Source of the DNA: Gimesia chilikensis
Lineage (GTDB): Bacteria > Planctomycetota > Planctomycetia > Planctomycetales > Planctomycetaceae
Direction: 5' to 3'
Assembly (NCBI RefSeq): GCF_007744075.1
Contig: NZ_CP036266.1
Span: 868,001 to 932,000, forward strand
Length of the DNA stretch: 64,000 nt
Shown here: one piece after another, positions 53,309 through 63,750 of the stretch
How the letters are laid out: every line of letters starts with the position of its first letter
How positions within the stretch are numbered: the stretch's first letter is position 1
The notes under the pieces: generated by a model
What the model saw: the letters and a program-made list of their open reading frames with translations, nothing else
Database searches by the model: none
Told to the model about the DNA's origin: nothing
Translations under genes and position numbers: made by a program

Positions 53309-54874
53309 ATGCGTAAACCCGCCCGAAAATTTCTCGTGCTGCTGACCCTCTGTATGACAGCCGTCTGCGCTGCCTATGTCTGGCACCGCGCTCCCGAAGT
53401 CAAAACCCCCGTGGTACAGCAGCAGGAACCGCCTCCAGCGCCGACGTCTCAGGCAACTCTGGACAAACTGAAACAGCTGGGAGCTGGCTGGAAGCAGAAT
53501 CAGCAGGGGCAGGTCTACTGGCTGTTCCTGAAGCGGCTCCCCCTGGCCGATGAAGATCTGACCGTTCTGAAAGAACTGCCCGAAGTGCAGACGCTGACGC
53601 TGCGGGGCGTGCATACGATTAAGGGAAACCGCTTCACCGATGACGGCCTGCGTCATCTGGTGCATTTGAAAAAACTGCGTTATCTCGACCTGAGTGTGAA
53701 TTACCAGCTGACCGATGCAGGGCTGCGTCACCTGGAGCCTTTGAAAAAATTAGAACATCTCGATCTGAGCGGCAATTTTAAATTTACCGATGCCTGCGGA
53801 GAGTCGCTGGCGCAGTTGACCAGCCTGCAGAGGCTCAACCTGAGTCAGACATCTTTGACCGCCGCCCTCCTGCCCGACTTGAGTCGGTTATCACGATTGA
53901 AGAGCCTGTCGGCTGAACGGATGGTGCTGGATGATAATACGATTGGTGAATTTGAAAAGCTTCCCCTGCAGGAACTAAAGGGAGTTCAGATTGATGATGC
54001 CGACCTCCGCTTATTGCCACGCTTGAAATCGCTGCAGAAACCACCGTTTCCAGATTACCGGTGGATTGAAGATCGTCACCTGATTTATCTGACTCATTTT
54101 AAAAAGATCCGGGAAGTGGATGTGACTCTCACACGCGGAATCAGCGATACCTCGCAACTGAAACACCTGCAGGCGCTGCCTGAACTGGAGATTCTCGCGA
54201 TCGGTATCGGGAAAAACTCTGAAGCTCCGCTCGACCGATCGGGGTTGCTTGCCCTGGCAAAGGTTCCCACTCTGAACGAATTGAGGGTGGGGCCCATCAA
54301 TGCGCCAGCTCTGGAAGCAATCAGCCATTGTGCCCAGGTCGATCAGCTGTATCTCAGTGGAGATCCCAGTCAGCTTCAGCCAGCCGACCTGGCATGTCTG
54401 AAAAATATGAGCAGCCTCAAGAAAATCACTCTGCAGGTGGATCTCGTTTCGGATGATCTCTGGGCTGCACTGGGGAACGTGACATCACTCGAAGAAATTT
54501 CGTTTAACAGGGGGTGGCCGCCACAAACCGAAAAGCCACAGTTTTCCATGACCAGCCTGAAACGGCTCCAGAACTTACCGCATCTCAAGGGGCTGGACCT
54601 GAATGGTTTTCCTGTGACCGATGAGGGACTGGGTTACCTCGGTCAATGTCGAACTCTCGAAAGACTGGAGCTGAATAATGCGCCGATTACGAATGCGGGA
54701 CTGCTGCAGTTACGCCATTTGTCTCACCTGAAGAAGCTCAGTTTTTATGGCAGCAAAATTGACATGGACACCGCTGTAGAACTGCATCGATTCATTCCCC
54801 AGTGTCGCATTGAAGATAACTGGTGCTGTGGCTGTATGACCATTGATGCCGATCGAAGTGTCACTCAGAAATAA
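53309..54874 (+). CDS. Membrane-anchored leucine-rich-repeat protein
   Basis: 521 residues. An N-terminal signal or anchor (MRKPARKFLVLLTLCMTAV) is followed by a proline-rich linker. About 16 LRR-type repeats of the ribonuclease-inhibitor kind come next, for example LRYLDLSVNYQLTDAGL and LEHLDLSGNFKFTDACG. It is probably anchored in the membrane with the repeats outside the cytoplasm. A GTG three bases upstream is an alternative start. It is bracketed by the DUF1572 gene and a displaced fragment of that gene. Confidence 0.75.
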   Translation: MRKPARKFLVLLTLCMTAVCAAYVWHRAPEVKTPVVQQQEPPPAPTSQATLDKLKQLGAGWKQNQQGQVYWLFLKRLPLADEDLTVLKELPEVQTLTLRGVHTIKGNRFTDDGLRHLVHLKKLRYLDLSVNYQLTDAGLRHLEPLKKLEHLDLSGNFKFTDACGESLAQLTSLQRLNLSQTSLTAALLPDLSRLSRLKSLSAERMVLDDNTIGEFEKLPLQELKGVQIDDADLRLLPRLKSLQKPPFPDYRWIEDRHLIYLTHFKKIREVDVTLTRGISDTSQLKHLQALPELEILAIGIGKNSEAPLDRSGLLALAKVPTLNELRVGPINAPALEAISHCAQVDQLYLSGDPSQLQPADLACLKNMSSLKKITLQVDLVSDDLWAALGNVTSLEEISFNRGWPPQTEKPQFSMTSLKRLQNLPHLKGLDLNGFPVTDEGLGYLGQCRTLERLELNNAPITNAGLLQLRHLSHLKKLSFYGSKIDMDTAVELHRFIPQCRIEDNWCCGCMTIDADRSVTQK

Positions 54875-54930
54875 AGCAGATCAAGCAGCTTTGAAAGCAG
54901 GCACGCTCACCGCTGATAATCGGCCACGAT

Positions 54931-54995
54931 GCCATCTGCTTCTGAGCCTCGAAAACATTGAGCGTCGCCGACATGAATTGTGTGAAAGGGTCCAT
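54931..54995 (-). pseudogene. Displaced 5' fragment of the DUF1572 gene
   Basis: About 65 bases, minus strand, encoding MDPFTQFMSATLNVFEAQKQ before losing similarity. It is nearly identical to the first 22 codons of the DUF1572 gene at 53170 and includes its start codon. The fragment faces the same way as the parent and lies on the other side of the LRR gene, as if duplication accompanied the arrival of that gene or a tandem copy was mostly deleted. Confidence 0.8.
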
Positions 54996-55046
54996 TGATC
55001 TATATCCCTGGAAATTAGTTATTTATTTTTCAGTGCAACAGAAACA

Positions 55047-55814
55047 TCAGTGGCGTACTCTGTCTTCCATCTCTTTCACCGCCGCAATCGCTTCGCTGTA
55101 GCGGGCCAGTGCTTCCGTTTTCTGTGCGGCCGTGAGCTTATCATTCGCAGCCACCTGTTCCTGTTGGTCTTCCAGATAGAGTAACGCAAACTTTTTGCGC
55201 AAAACCTGGAATAGTAACTTGGCCATGTAGTAGCGGTTTTCTTTCTCCTGTTCCTGGCCAATTTTTCTTAAAGTGGCATGGACTACATTGGGCCCCATAT
55301 AGCAGAGGGCATGATAGGCCGGGCGTTGTTCACGACAGAACAGTTTGTATCTCTTTGAAGGAAAATAATAGGTTTTTTGTTTCTGGTTGATTTTATCCAG
55401 CAGTGCTTCGATCAATTCTCCGATTCTATTTCCTGAATGCATATACCCGAGAAGCATAATCATCGCATCTTCATTTTTGACCGGGGGATTTAACGGCCCG
55501 GAACCCAGACCAGAAAACCCCGGGGCCTGATATTTTCTGAGCATACTCCAGTTTGTTGAATCGAACTGATTCAGGGCTCGATGATACTCACTTGAAATAT
55601 CCACAGCCTCTTTCCAGGAAACCTCATTAAAAAACGTCAGCGGTTTAATAAAGCATTCTTGCTCGGGTCGTGTCTTCTTCGGCTCAGCCTCATCGGTCCG
55701 GGCAGTCTGCAGGCCAGCTGTGAAGACACACGTTAACAGAATTAGAACCGCGCATGGAAAATGCAAGCCACGGAAGGTATTTCGCTCTGGAAAAAGACAT
55801 CGCTTGATTGCCAT
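55047..55814 (-). CDS. Exported hypothetical protein
   Basis: 255 residues with a hydrophobic signal (about residues 18-36). The mature part is helical and charged with several Tyr-rich stretches and a Lys/Glu-rich C-terminal helix. No domain was recognised. It is read divergently from the next gene, about 170 bases away. Confidence 0.6.
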   Translation of the reverse strand: MAIKRCLFPERNTFRGLHFPCAVLILLTCVFTAGLQTARTDEAEPKKTRPEQECFIKPLTFFNEVSWKEAVDISSEYHRALNQFDSTNWSMLRKYQAPGFSGLGSGPLNPPVKNEDAMIMLLGYMHSGNRIGELIEALLDKINQKQKTYYFPSKRYKLFCREQRPAYHALCYMGPNVVHATLRKIGQEQEKENRYYMAKLLFQVLRKKFALLYLEDQQEQVAANDKLTAAQKTEALARYSEAIAAVKEMEDRVRH

Positions 55815-55984
55815 CGAACAGAATCTCCATATTCATGTTTCACGGGCAGGCGGATCACAGTTTCGGCTGTATCACACTGCGTCAGGCTGTTATCATAGCT
55901 GGTATGTAACATGCGTTCAATTGGCTGTTTCTGATTGAGTAGCCCGTCCGGAAGTAAACTGCTGCAATTCGAAAGGTTTGACCC

Positions 55985-56242
55985 ATGCAAAGAATGAACC
56001 CCTGGATGCCTACTATTTTCGCGCTGTTATTCTCAGCACTTGCAGTCTTTGAAAGTTTCACCGAGGGTAATAAGTTGTATTTCTTCTTTTTTGCCAACGT
56101 ACCCTGGATCTTTATGTTTGTCTCGTTCAGTCTCTCACAACTGCAGAAAGAAAACGACGAACTCCGCACCCGGCTGGAAGCACTCGAAGGTCATGCGCCA
56201 GCGACAGACCTGCCTGAAAATGGGGCAGTCGCGCATGGTTGA
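55985..56242 (+). CDS. Small two-pass membrane protein
   Basis: 85 residues. Two hydrophobic segments (about 8-25 and 32-50) are followed by a short coiled-coil-like tail (LQKENDELRTRLEALE). No family was recognised. The next gene starts 15 bases after its stop, so the two are probably one operon. Confidence 0.6.
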   Translation: MQRMNPWMPTIFALLFSALAVFESFTEGNKLYFFFFANVPWIFMFVSFSLSQLQKENDELRTRLEALEGHAPATDLPENGAVAHG

Positions 56243-56257
56243 GGGGGGCTTTGAAGA

Positions 56258-56719
56258 ATGATGGTTGACCAAACGATGTCCCATTTCAGAAAAAATAGAC
56301 TCAAATATCTGCTGCTGACGCCGATCCTGCTCCTACTGATTTATCAATATTTTGAAAATCCGACCTCGGCTGATTTTTCCTCGCTCCCTGAGTTATACAA
56401 GCATCGCGATCTGGGAGACCGACTGATAAATTTACCCTGCGCAGGAACCATCCGACTGACGCAGCCGCATCCATATACCTCCAACTTCTGCATTCAAGGT
56501 ACGTTTCAAGATACTGATGCATATTTAAAGTGGCGGTTTGGAGAGGTACATCTGAAAGATGCTGTGGAATTTGTGGAAGCGGCACACAGCATGTCGGATG
56601 AGCAACAGCCCGATGATATGTACTGGAAAGACAGTTTTTATTCTGGAAGGTACGCGCATGAAATATACCTGTTCAAAGATGGTAGATTCTACGATCAGGT
56701 CAGATTACTTAGAGAATAA
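56258..56719 (+). CDS. Hypothetical single-pass membrane protein
   Basis: 153 residues with one N-terminal membrane anchor (about residues 17-31) and a soluble, aromatic-rich domain behind it. Start at 56258 or 56276. No motif was recognised. It follows the small membrane protein gene closely and ends 46 bases before the convergent potassium channel gene. Confidence 0.6.
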   Translation: MMVDQTMSHFRKNRLKYLLLTPILLLLIYQYFENPTSADFSSLPELYKHRDLGDRLINLPCAGTIRLTQPHPYTSNFCIQGTFQDTDAYLKWRFGEVHLKDAVEFVEAAHSMSDEQQPDDMYWKDSFYSGRYAHEIYLFKDGRFYDQVRLLRE

Positions 56720-56765
56720 CACCAGACAGTAGAATCTCTGCCAAGAGGGAACTTTTGTAATAAAC

Positions 56766-57884
56766 TTAAATCTCCGCGGTCGCACCTCGATAGCGGATCT
56801 TGATTCCCTTCGAAGCGAACTTCTCCGTCATGCGAGGCACGTCGGTATCGTGGACTAAAACGATCACGGTATCCCCTTCCAGCAGGGTTGTATCCGGCGT
56901 GAGATCTTTTTCTACATCGCCGTTGGCCCGGCGGATCGCGACCACCAGGTAGCCCCGTTCGCTGCGGACCTCAATCTTTTCCAGCGTCTTATTCACAAAC
57001 GCGGAACCGGCGGTGACCTGGAGTTCTTCAAACTGGAGACCGAAGTGCCCCAGTTCATCTTTGATGGCGCCTTCGCTGGTCAGTTCTTCCAGCATGTTTT
57101 CCGCGGTGGGTCGCATGATCAGTTGCGCAACCTTGCTCGCCCCGATCGCGGTGGGCAGTACGACCCGGTTGGCACCACAGCCCAGCAGTTTCTTTTCCGT
57201 TTTGGGATTTTCTCCCCGCGCGATAATCATCAGGTCCGCATTCATCTCGCGGGCGGTGATCGTCACGAATACGTTGGTCGCATCTTCTGAGAGCACCGTC
57301 GCCAGCACCGCAGCCCGAGCGATGCCCGCCTGTTCCAGAGTCGTTTCTTCCGAAGCGTCGCCGTAGATGACCCAGTAACCCTGTTCCTCAGCCGCCTTGA
57401 GACGACGTTCGTCACAGTCGATCACCACAAATGGTTTTCCCGCGGCGAACAGGTTTCTGGCCAGAATCGAACCCATGCGACCGATGCCGCAGATGATCGT
57501 ATGGCCCTGCATACGCTCAATTTCTTTCGCCATTTTTCTCGCTCCCAGTGCCCGGTTGATTTCACCGTCAATCAGCATCTGCATGAAACCGCCGATCGTA
57601 TAGATCACCGCGCCATAGCCGGCAATGATCACCATGATGGTCAACGCGCGCAGTGCCGACGATTCCACCGGTTGTACTTCGCCGTAGCCGACGCCGAAGA
57701 TCGTGATGATCACCATGTAGATTGAGTCTTCGAGTTTCCAGCCTGCAGCAACATAGCCGATGACAGCAATCAGACAGATTGCGAAGAACAGCGAGATCCC
57801 CGTGATGATTTTGCGGAACGGACCCGAGTGTCGAGGTCGGCGCTGATTCCCTGCGGTCGAGATATGTGATTCAGGTTCCGTCAT
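56766..57884 (-). CDS. Two-transmembrane potassium channel with TrkA-N (RCK) domain
   Basis: 372 residues. An N-terminal membrane helix at about 23-45 is followed by a pore loop with the filter GVGYG in TIFGVGYGEVQP, then the second helix. The cytoplasmic RCK/TrkA-N domain starts with the NAD-binding HTIICGIGRMGSILARN. A TrkA-C domain ends the chain with LLEGDTVIVLVH. The filter context F-GVGYG differs by one residue from the common TVGYG. The ATG at 57884 is preferred over a TTG six codons earlier. Potassium flux gated by ligand binding is likely. Confidence 0.88.
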   Translation of the reverse strand: MTEPESHISTAGNQRRPRHSGPFRKIITGISLFFAICLIAVIGYVAAGWKLEDSIYMVIITIFGVGYGEVQPVESSALRALTIMVIIAGYGAVIYTIGGFMQMLIDGEINRALGARKMAKEIERMQGHTIICGIGRMGSILARNLFAAGKPFVVIDCDERRLKAAEEQGYWVIYGDASEETTLEQAGIARAAVLATVLSEDATNVFVTITAREMNADLMIIARGENPKTEKKLLGCGANRVVLPTAIGASKVAQLIMRPTAENMLEELTSEGAIKDELGHFGLQFEELQVTAGSAFVNKTLEKIEVRSERGYLVVAIRRANGDVEKDLTPDTTLLEGDTVIVLVHDTDVPRMTEKFASKGIKIRYRGATAEI

Positions 57885-58008
57885 GGCTCGTCTGCTCGTC
57901 AACGCGCGGGAAGGAATCGAAGGCGGTGGCTCAAATAGGAACGGAGCCGCACCAGCACTGTGCCGGTCGGCTCCTGTTCCGAAAAATCCAGCTTATTCAT
58001 CAAGACGA

Positions 58009-60252
58009 TTATTTGATGAACAGCATTTCCTGGTAGGTTGGCAGCGGCCACAGATCGTCGGCCACAATACCTTCCAGTTCGTCTGCATATTCGCGGACTT
58101 TGTTCATCAGCGGCAGAATCGTATGGCAGTAGTAGTTCGCTTCGGCCAGCAGATCTTCCGATCCGTTTTCGGCACCAGCGGCTTCCAGTTCGCCAATACT
58201 GTCCTGCAGGGCTTTCACCAGTGCAGTTACCTTGTCGAGGGTCTTGGTGTCGAACTCGTAGTCCAGCATTTTCAGGCTGGCACAGTTGGAAACCAGTTCG
58301 CCCTGGTAACGGATGACGGCCGGGAAGATCATGGTCTTGGCCATCTTCAGTGTCAGGTTATACTCGACCTTGATCGACATGACGTACTGCTCAAGGTAAA
58401 TTTCCAGACGGCTTTCCAGTTCGCGTTCCGACAGGACGCTGTACTTGGTAAACAGTTCTTTGACTTCTTCTGTCTGCAGAATCGGCAGAGCATCTGCGGT
58501 GGTTTTGAGGTTCAACAGACCCCGTTTTTCCGCTTCAGCGTGCCATTCGTCACTGTAACCGTCGCCGTTGAAGATGACGGCACCATGCTCATTGATGATC
58601 TCGGTCAGCAGAGTTTGCAGGGCAGAGTTCAGTTTGGCAGGGTCGCCACCGGTGGCTTCTTCCAGTTTGGTCGCACAGTAATCCAGTGATTCAGCGACGA
58701 TGGTGTTCATCGCAACCAGCGGACCGGCGATAGACTGGTTAGAACCGACAGCTCGGAATTCAAACCGGTTACCGGTGAAAGCGAACGGGCTGGTTCGGTT
58801 ACGGTCGCCCGCATCTTTCGGCAGCGGAGGCAGTACGTCGACACCGACGGTCAGTGTGCCCTTTGGAATCGAAGAGTTAGCACCACCGGCTTTAATCTGT
58901 TCGAAGACGTCAGTCAACTGATCACCCAGGAAGACCGAGATGATCGCTGGAGGTGCTTCGTTGGCACCCAGACGATGGTCGTTACTGGCAGATGCGACGA
59001 CGGATCGCAGCAGACCCTGGAACTTGTGAACCGCACGGATGACGGCACCACAGAACAGCAGGAACTGGGCGTTTTCATGAGGCGTATCGCCAGGATCAAG
59101 CAGGTTGCCCTGAGAGGAACTACCCATTGACCAGTTGACGTGTTTCCCTGAACCGTTCACGCCAGCGAAAGGCTTTTCGTGTGTCAGACAGACCATGCCA
59201 TGTTTTTCTGCAGTGCGTCGCAGCGTGGTCATCAGCAACTGCTGATGGTCGGTTGCGATGTTCGCAGATTCAAACAGCGGAGCAATTTCGAACTGACCCG
59301 GAGCCACTTCGTTGTGACGGGTTTTAACGGGAATCCCCAGTTTGAAGAGTTCGCGTTCTGCTTCAAACATGAAAGACAGAACACGGTCGGGGATGGCACC
59401 GAAGTAGTGATCGTCAAATTCCTGTCCCTTGGGAGGCTTGGCGCCAAACAGGGTACGACCGGCGTTGAGCAGGTCGGGACGGGCATAGTAGAAGTTCTTG
59501 TCGACCAGGAAGTATTCCTGTTCGGGACCGGCGGTTGAAGAAACCAAGCTGCCGTCAGTGTGACCGAACAACTTCAGAATTCGCTGTGCCTGGGTGTTCA
59601 GAGCCTGCATCGAACGCAGCACGGGAGTTTTCTTGTCGAGAGCTTCTCCGGTCCAGGAAACGAATGCGGTCGGAATGCACAGAGTGGTTCCGTTGGTGTT
59701 TTCCAGAATGTAAGCGGGGCTGGTGACGTCCCAGATGGTGTAACCGCGGGCTTCGAATGTCACGCGGATACCACCGGTCGGGAAGCTCGAACCATCGGGC
59801 TCACCCTGGATCAGCTGTGAACCGCTGAATTCAGCAATCGCACCGCCGTCTCCATCGGGAGAGAGGAAACTGTCGTGCTTTTCTGCGGTGGAACCGGTCA
59901 GGGGGTAGAAAACGTGTGCGTAGTGAGTGGCACCTTTTTCGATGGCCCAGTCTTTGATTGCGGAAGCAACAACGTCTGCAGTTGAGCAGTCCAGTTTCTC
60001 ACCAGCTTCGATGGTTTTGACCAGCTTCTTGTAGACTTCTTTCGGCAGTCGTTTTTTCATAACTGACTTGGAGAAGACGTTGGCATTGAAAAGCTGTGCG
60101 GTGGGTTCTTCTTTGTAGTTCATCGGAGGATAACTTGGCTTGTAGCTGGTGACTGCGGCGATGGCGGCGGAACGGGTTGAACCAACGGTGGTTTTGGTGC
60201 CATTGCTGCCACCGGAATACGAAGTGGACGCACTCGAAGTTGCTGTGTTCAC
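58009..60252 (-). CDS. glnN: Glutamine synthetase type III
   Basis: 747 residues, the size of GSIII rather than the 450-470 of GSI. It has the GSIII block [32 protein letters not shown] with metal ligands, and [19 protein letters not shown] in the ATP/glutamate region. It assimilates ammonium into glutamine as a dodecamer in known homologues. The start is a GTG at 60252 with AAGG eight bases upstream. The first 30 residues are Ser/Thr/Gly-rich and poorly conserved. A long leader lies upstream (60253-60889). Confidence 0.95.
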   Translation of the reverse strand: MNTATSSASTSYSGGSNGTKTTVGSTRSAAIAAVTSYKPSYPPMNYKEEPTAQLFNANVFSKSVMKKRLPKEVYKKLVKTIEAGEKLDCSTADVVASAIKDWAIEKGATHYAHVFYPLTGSTAEKHDSFLSPDGDGGAIAEFSGSQLIQGEPDGSSFPTGGIRVTFEARGYTIWDVTSPAYILENTNGTTLCIPTAFVSWTGEALDKKTPVLRSMQALNTQAQRILKLFGHTDGSLVSSTAGPEQEYFLVDKNFYYARPDLLNAGRTLFGAKPPKGQEFDDHYFGAIPDRVLSFMFEAERELFKLGIPVKTRHNEVAPGQFEIAPLFESANIATDHQQLLMTTLRRTAEKHGMVCLTHEKPFAGVNGSGKHVNWSMGSSSQGNLLDPGDTPHENAQFLLFCGAVIRAVHKFQGLLRSVVASASNDHRLGANEAPPAIISVFLGDQLTDVFEQIKAGGANSSIPKGTLTVGVDVLPPLPKDAGDRNRTSPFAFTGNRFEFRAVGSNQSIAGPLVAMNTIVAESLDYCATKLEEATGGDPAKLNSALQTLLTEIINEHGAVIFNGDGYSDEWHAEAEKRGLLNLKTTADALPILQTEEVKELFTKYSVLSERELESRLEIYLEQYVMSIKVEYNLTLKMAKTMIFPAVIRYQGELVSNCASLKMLDYEFDTKTLDKVTALVKALQDSIGELEAAGAENGSEDLLAEANYYCHTILPLMNKVREYADELEGIVADDLWPLPTYQEMLFIK

Positions 60253-60889
60253 TGTTTTGACCTTTTCATAGGGCGATTAATACGACTGACAAAACAACCG
60301 GCCGATACCACTCATACGTGAAGCGCATCACCGGTGAAACGGAGATTCATCCAGGATAATCAAGAGTGCGGGCCTGGCGGCCTGATCCGTTCACGTCGCC
60401 GGGCAGTCATTGCCACGTGCCGCTCCAGGGAACCCGCATCCGGAGATTCTGAGTGAGGTTATATCTAATTGTATTTATGTGATTGATTTCGAAACTGGAG
60501 TCGATCGGCGGGTGATTCGCCCGCGAGCTTACACCAGATTGGCTCAGAACTTCCTGTGAAGAAGAATGATTCTTAACAATAGCAGAAGGTGTGCCAAACC
60601 GCAGCTGATAACCCGATTTACTGTCACAATCGGCTCCCCGCTGACCCCGCAAAGGATGTTGTCGACTCCCGGAAGCAGAGGGACGGGATTTTCACCACTT
60701 ATTCCCCCCGAAATAGAGCCCTTCCGACCTTGCACCCGGCGGACGCCCAATCTGGAGAAAATTGTCTGCTGCTGGAAAGACAACCAGCAAGCTATGCCAG
60801 TCTGGAGAGCATGTGCCGAGAATGCGCGCAAATCATGCACGGAAAAAAGGCAGAGTGCTTGGCCATGCAGTAAGTGTTCGTATGTCAAT
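60253..60889. other. Long upstream region of the glutamine synthetase gene
   Basis: More than 600 bases without a credible gene; frames on both strands lack family resemblance. A five-base-pair hairpin GCGGG/CCCGC is at 60508-60524. I did not recognise a glutamine or other riboswitch, nor a clear sigma-54 promoter. The region probably contains the glnN promoter and possibly nitrogen-control sites. Confidence 0.45.
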
Positions 60890-61906
60890 TCAGTTCGGTA
60901 GCAGGTCTGCGATCACGGCCCGGTGGTCCGTATCTTCGGCTCGCTGGGCTTCGACGCGGACCGGCTGATAGTGAGTGTCGCACCGGATCTGGTCAATCCG
61001 CAGGAAGGGAACCGCGTTGGTAATCGTGCAGCCCCAGCCCGCTCCTGCGCTCATAAAAGCATCACGCAGCCGTGGAGGCAGTTCCCTGAAGATCGGATCC
61101 CGCGGGTTGACGTTGAAGTCCCCACCCACGATCAATGGCAGGTCTGCAGGCAGCTCTGTTAGTCGGCGACTGAGTGTACGCAGTTCGTCCCGCTGCAGAA
61201 TCCGTTGATCACGATACGCACGCCAGCATTCCGGGTTCCACAGATCCGACCGGAATGGAGGCGGTGTCAGTCGCAGCGAAACCACGGCGATCTCGCGACC
61301 GGTCTGCAGGCGCACTTTGCCGATCACAAAGCTGACCGTCGACGCCAGCGGCTGAATTGGCGTGCGACTCAAAATCGAAGAATCAACCCCCGCCAGCAGG
61401 CCTGCATCCTCTCCCAGGAGTGGCTGGCTGATGTCGCGGAGTTGAATCACACTCGGCGTTTCCTGGATCAGAATCAGGTCCGCCTCATATTGTTCGAGTG
61501 CCGCCACCGCGCGACTGCTGCCATGTGCATTGAGTGAGATAACCCGCAATGGAACCCGCTCTCCCGCCTGTGTGCGCCAGGCCGGATCAGCACTCTTCCA
61601 CAGCCCCCGCCAGAGACTGAGCGGCGTATCCGCAAACACCACCAGGAACAGCAACCAGAGCCCGATCGAAGCCAGGGCGAAACGTCTGCGATTCGCCCGT
61701 AACAATATCAGCGCCAGTCCCACACCACAGCCAAACCAGCACCAGCTCGGATAAACCGTCACCGCAGCACACGCATCCGGCTGCCACGCATAACAGACAC
61801 TGAGTCCGATCCACAACAGTACCGTGATGGCAGCGGTGATCCGCGCGACAACCCGATCCAACCTGCTGTCAGGGCGGGAATCGGATTGGTGCGTAGTCTC
61901 GGTCAT
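60890..61906 (-). CDS. Membrane-anchored endonuclease/exonuclease/phosphatase family protein
   Basis: 338 residues. Three hydrophobic segments occupy the first 100 residues. The EEP domain follows, with VISLNAHGS, the catalytic VGGDFNVNPRD and the terminal TDHRAVIADL. The domain probably faces the periplasm and hydrolyses phosphodiesters or phosphomonoesters. A similar membrane-plus-EEP arrangement is common in bacteria; the substrate is unknown. It is encoded singly, upstream of the glnN leader and reading toward it. Confidence 0.83.
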   Translation of the reverse strand: MTETTHQSDSRPDSRLDRVVARITAAITVLLWIGLSVCYAWQPDACAAVTVYPSWCWFGCGVGLALILLRANRRRFALASIGLWLLFLVVFADTPLSLWRGLWKSADPAWRTQAGERVPLRVISLNAHGSSRAVAALEQYEADLILIQETPSVIQLRDISQPLLGEDAGLLAGVDSSILSRTPIQPLASTVSFVIGKVRLQTGREIAVVSLRLTPPPFRSDLWNPECWRAYRDQRILQRDELRTLSRRLTELPADLPLIVGGDFNVNPRDPIFRELPPRLRDAFMSAGAGWGCTITNAVPFLRIDQIRCDTHYQPVRVEAQRAEDTDHRAVIADLLPN

Positions 61907-62036
61907 ATTGGGACAGACTTGATTTCAGCAGAGACAGAAGACGGAAGAAGCAGTCTCTGAAATTATAAAGCCTGCAGTCATCAACGTCAGTAGGGAATGA
62001 AGAGTTTTCGTGCATACTTCAATTCCGTTGCTCTAC

Positions 62037-63518
62037 CTACTCCTCCACCGGCGGTGCCTGATCCTCGAACACGTTTTTCCCCGCTTTATCTTTGGTAATC
62101 GTGAATTGATCGTACAACTTGCCAGTCACCGTTTTGGCCTGATAGACCAGGCGATCCTGCTCGACGGTAATCACCTGGTACAACTGCTTGCCCTGGGTGC
62201 GGCGGCGGAAGGGATCTGTCTGAATCGCTTCGGCGGGGTACTGCTTTAATTCATACATCTTCGGGCCACTGACGGAGACCACATACACCGGGCCGCCCGA
62301 CTGATCCGCCACCCGCAGGCCGGTCGCCACGTTCTCTTCGGTTTCGAGTTGACGACTCAGTTGCAGCGATATCGGTCCGGTCCGTCCGTAGCTGTGATCG
62401 TGTCCCTGCAGCACGAGGTCCACGTGGTACTTTTCATACAGACGCTGCCACGTCTTGCGGAGTTCGGGATTATCGCGTTTCACGCTGGAGGAATAGATCG
62501 GGTGATGATGCGTCAGAATCGTCCAGCGATTCGGGTTGTTGCTTAAGACTTTCTTCAGCCACTCGGTCTGGGCTTCAATCTCCCGGTTCGAATCCAGGCC
62601 GATGATCCGCACGCCCTGTACGTCGACGTAGAAAATATTTTCTGTAGAACCCTTGGGCCCGTTGTCGGGAAACTCAAAGCGTTGTCCCCAGCGACGGCTG
62701 AGTGTTTTGGGCAGCGATTCCTCCCCCTCAGGTTTCTCCGCAAACGGATCGCGCGCATATTCGTGATTGCCGGGGACCGCCAGTTGGGGGATCGCAGAAA
62801 AGATGCCACTACCGGCGTAAAACCATTCGCCCCATTCCTGGTCGTGATTGCCATGATTTACCAGATCGCCGGCATGCAGCATGAAAGTCATCCGCGGGGC
62901 ATCGCGGTACGATTCCCGAATCAGTCGCGACCAGTGGCTTTTTACGTCATTTTGAGCATCACCGACATACACGAAACTGACCGGTGCGACTACGTCTCCC
63001 TCGGATTCCTGCGCGGTGCGATACTGAATCCATTCACTCCAGGCGTACTCCGCAGTCAGCGGCTCCACGTCTTCCTGATCTGCTTTGGAAAGCGGAACCG
63101 TTCTGCGGCTACCCACGCGATAGACGTATAACGTGTTCGGCTTTAAATCCTCAAAAGTCGCCGCATGCATGTGCACGGTTCCCAGGTTCGTTTTGAGAGG
63201 CGACGTTTCACCCGGGATGAGACGGGCCTGCTTGACGAACTGCGGCCCCGTTTCGGCTGGCGCAATTTCAGCAACCGCATCGGCTCCCGCTTTACTCCGC
63301 CAGGTGACGGAAAAGGAACGGGCAGGGTCCTGCTTCCACGAAAGCAGAATCCGGTCCGGTACATCGGTGGCGACCGGCAGCGTCGGCTCGACAATCATCT
63401 TCTCGTAGTTTTTCTTATGTTCCCAGCGGGATTTCTCTTCACCCAGGACGGGAAGAGTCAGACTGCAGCAGACTGTCAACAGACACAGGCAGGAAGTCAA
63501 TTTCAACACGGGACGCAT
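62037..63518 (-). CDS. Secreted purple-acid-phosphatase-like metallophosphoesterase
   Basis: 493 residues with a signal peptide ending near LPVLGE. An N-terminal fibronectin-like domain (about residues 45-150) is followed by the phosphoesterase core. Metal-binding motifs in order are VYVGDAQ, LHAGDLV, PGNHEY, THHHP and GHDHSYGR, as in purple acid phosphatases. It should hydrolyse phosphate esters outside the cytoplasm. It lies upstream of the EEP gene on the same strand and may join it in phosphorus scavenging. Confidence 0.88.
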   Translation of the reverse strand: MRPVLKLTSCLCLLTVCCSLTLPVLGEEKSRWEHKKNYEKMIVEPTLPVATDVPDRILLSWKQDPARSFSVTWRSKAGADAVAEIAPAETGPQFVKQARLIPGETSPLKTNLGTVHMHAATFEDLKPNTLYVYRVGSRRTVPLSKADQEDVEPLTAEYAWSEWIQYRTAQESEGDVVAPVSFVYVGDAQNDVKSHWSRLIRESYRDAPRMTFMLHAGDLVNHGNHDQEWGEWFYAGSGIFSAIPQLAVPGNHEYARDPFAEKPEGEESLPKTLSRRWGQRFEFPDNGPKGSTENIFYVDVQGVRIIGLDSNREIEAQTEWLKKVLSNNPNRWTILTHHHPIYSSSVKRDNPELRKTWQRLYEKYHVDLVLQGHDHSYGRTGPISLQLSRQLETEENVATGLRVADQSGGPVYVVSVSGPKMYELKQYPAEAIQTDPFRRRTQGKQLYQVITVEQDRLVYQAKTVTGKLYDQFTITKDKAGKNVFEDQAPPVEE

Positions 63519-63750
63519 CTTTCTGATTTCGAATCAACGGGTTCGCTTATGCAGGTACGATTTGAATTCCGGGCGGGAAACGATCCAGGATTGAAAACCA
63601 GTCAACCGATGCTGAATCGTTCAGAATCAGTCGAGTGTAACAGATCGGGAGACGGGAATAATGAAGCTTGTGTTATAAATCGGCAGAGATCTGCTATTAT
63701 GATTGCGATCTCTGTTCCCCCAGTCCAGCAACAGCGCACAGGATGACTGC

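Noticed and set aside
60253-60889. Glutamine riboswitch or sigma-54 promoter before glnN
   Set aside because: No recognisable conserved core or spaced GG-GC elements were found by eye; only a short hairpin.
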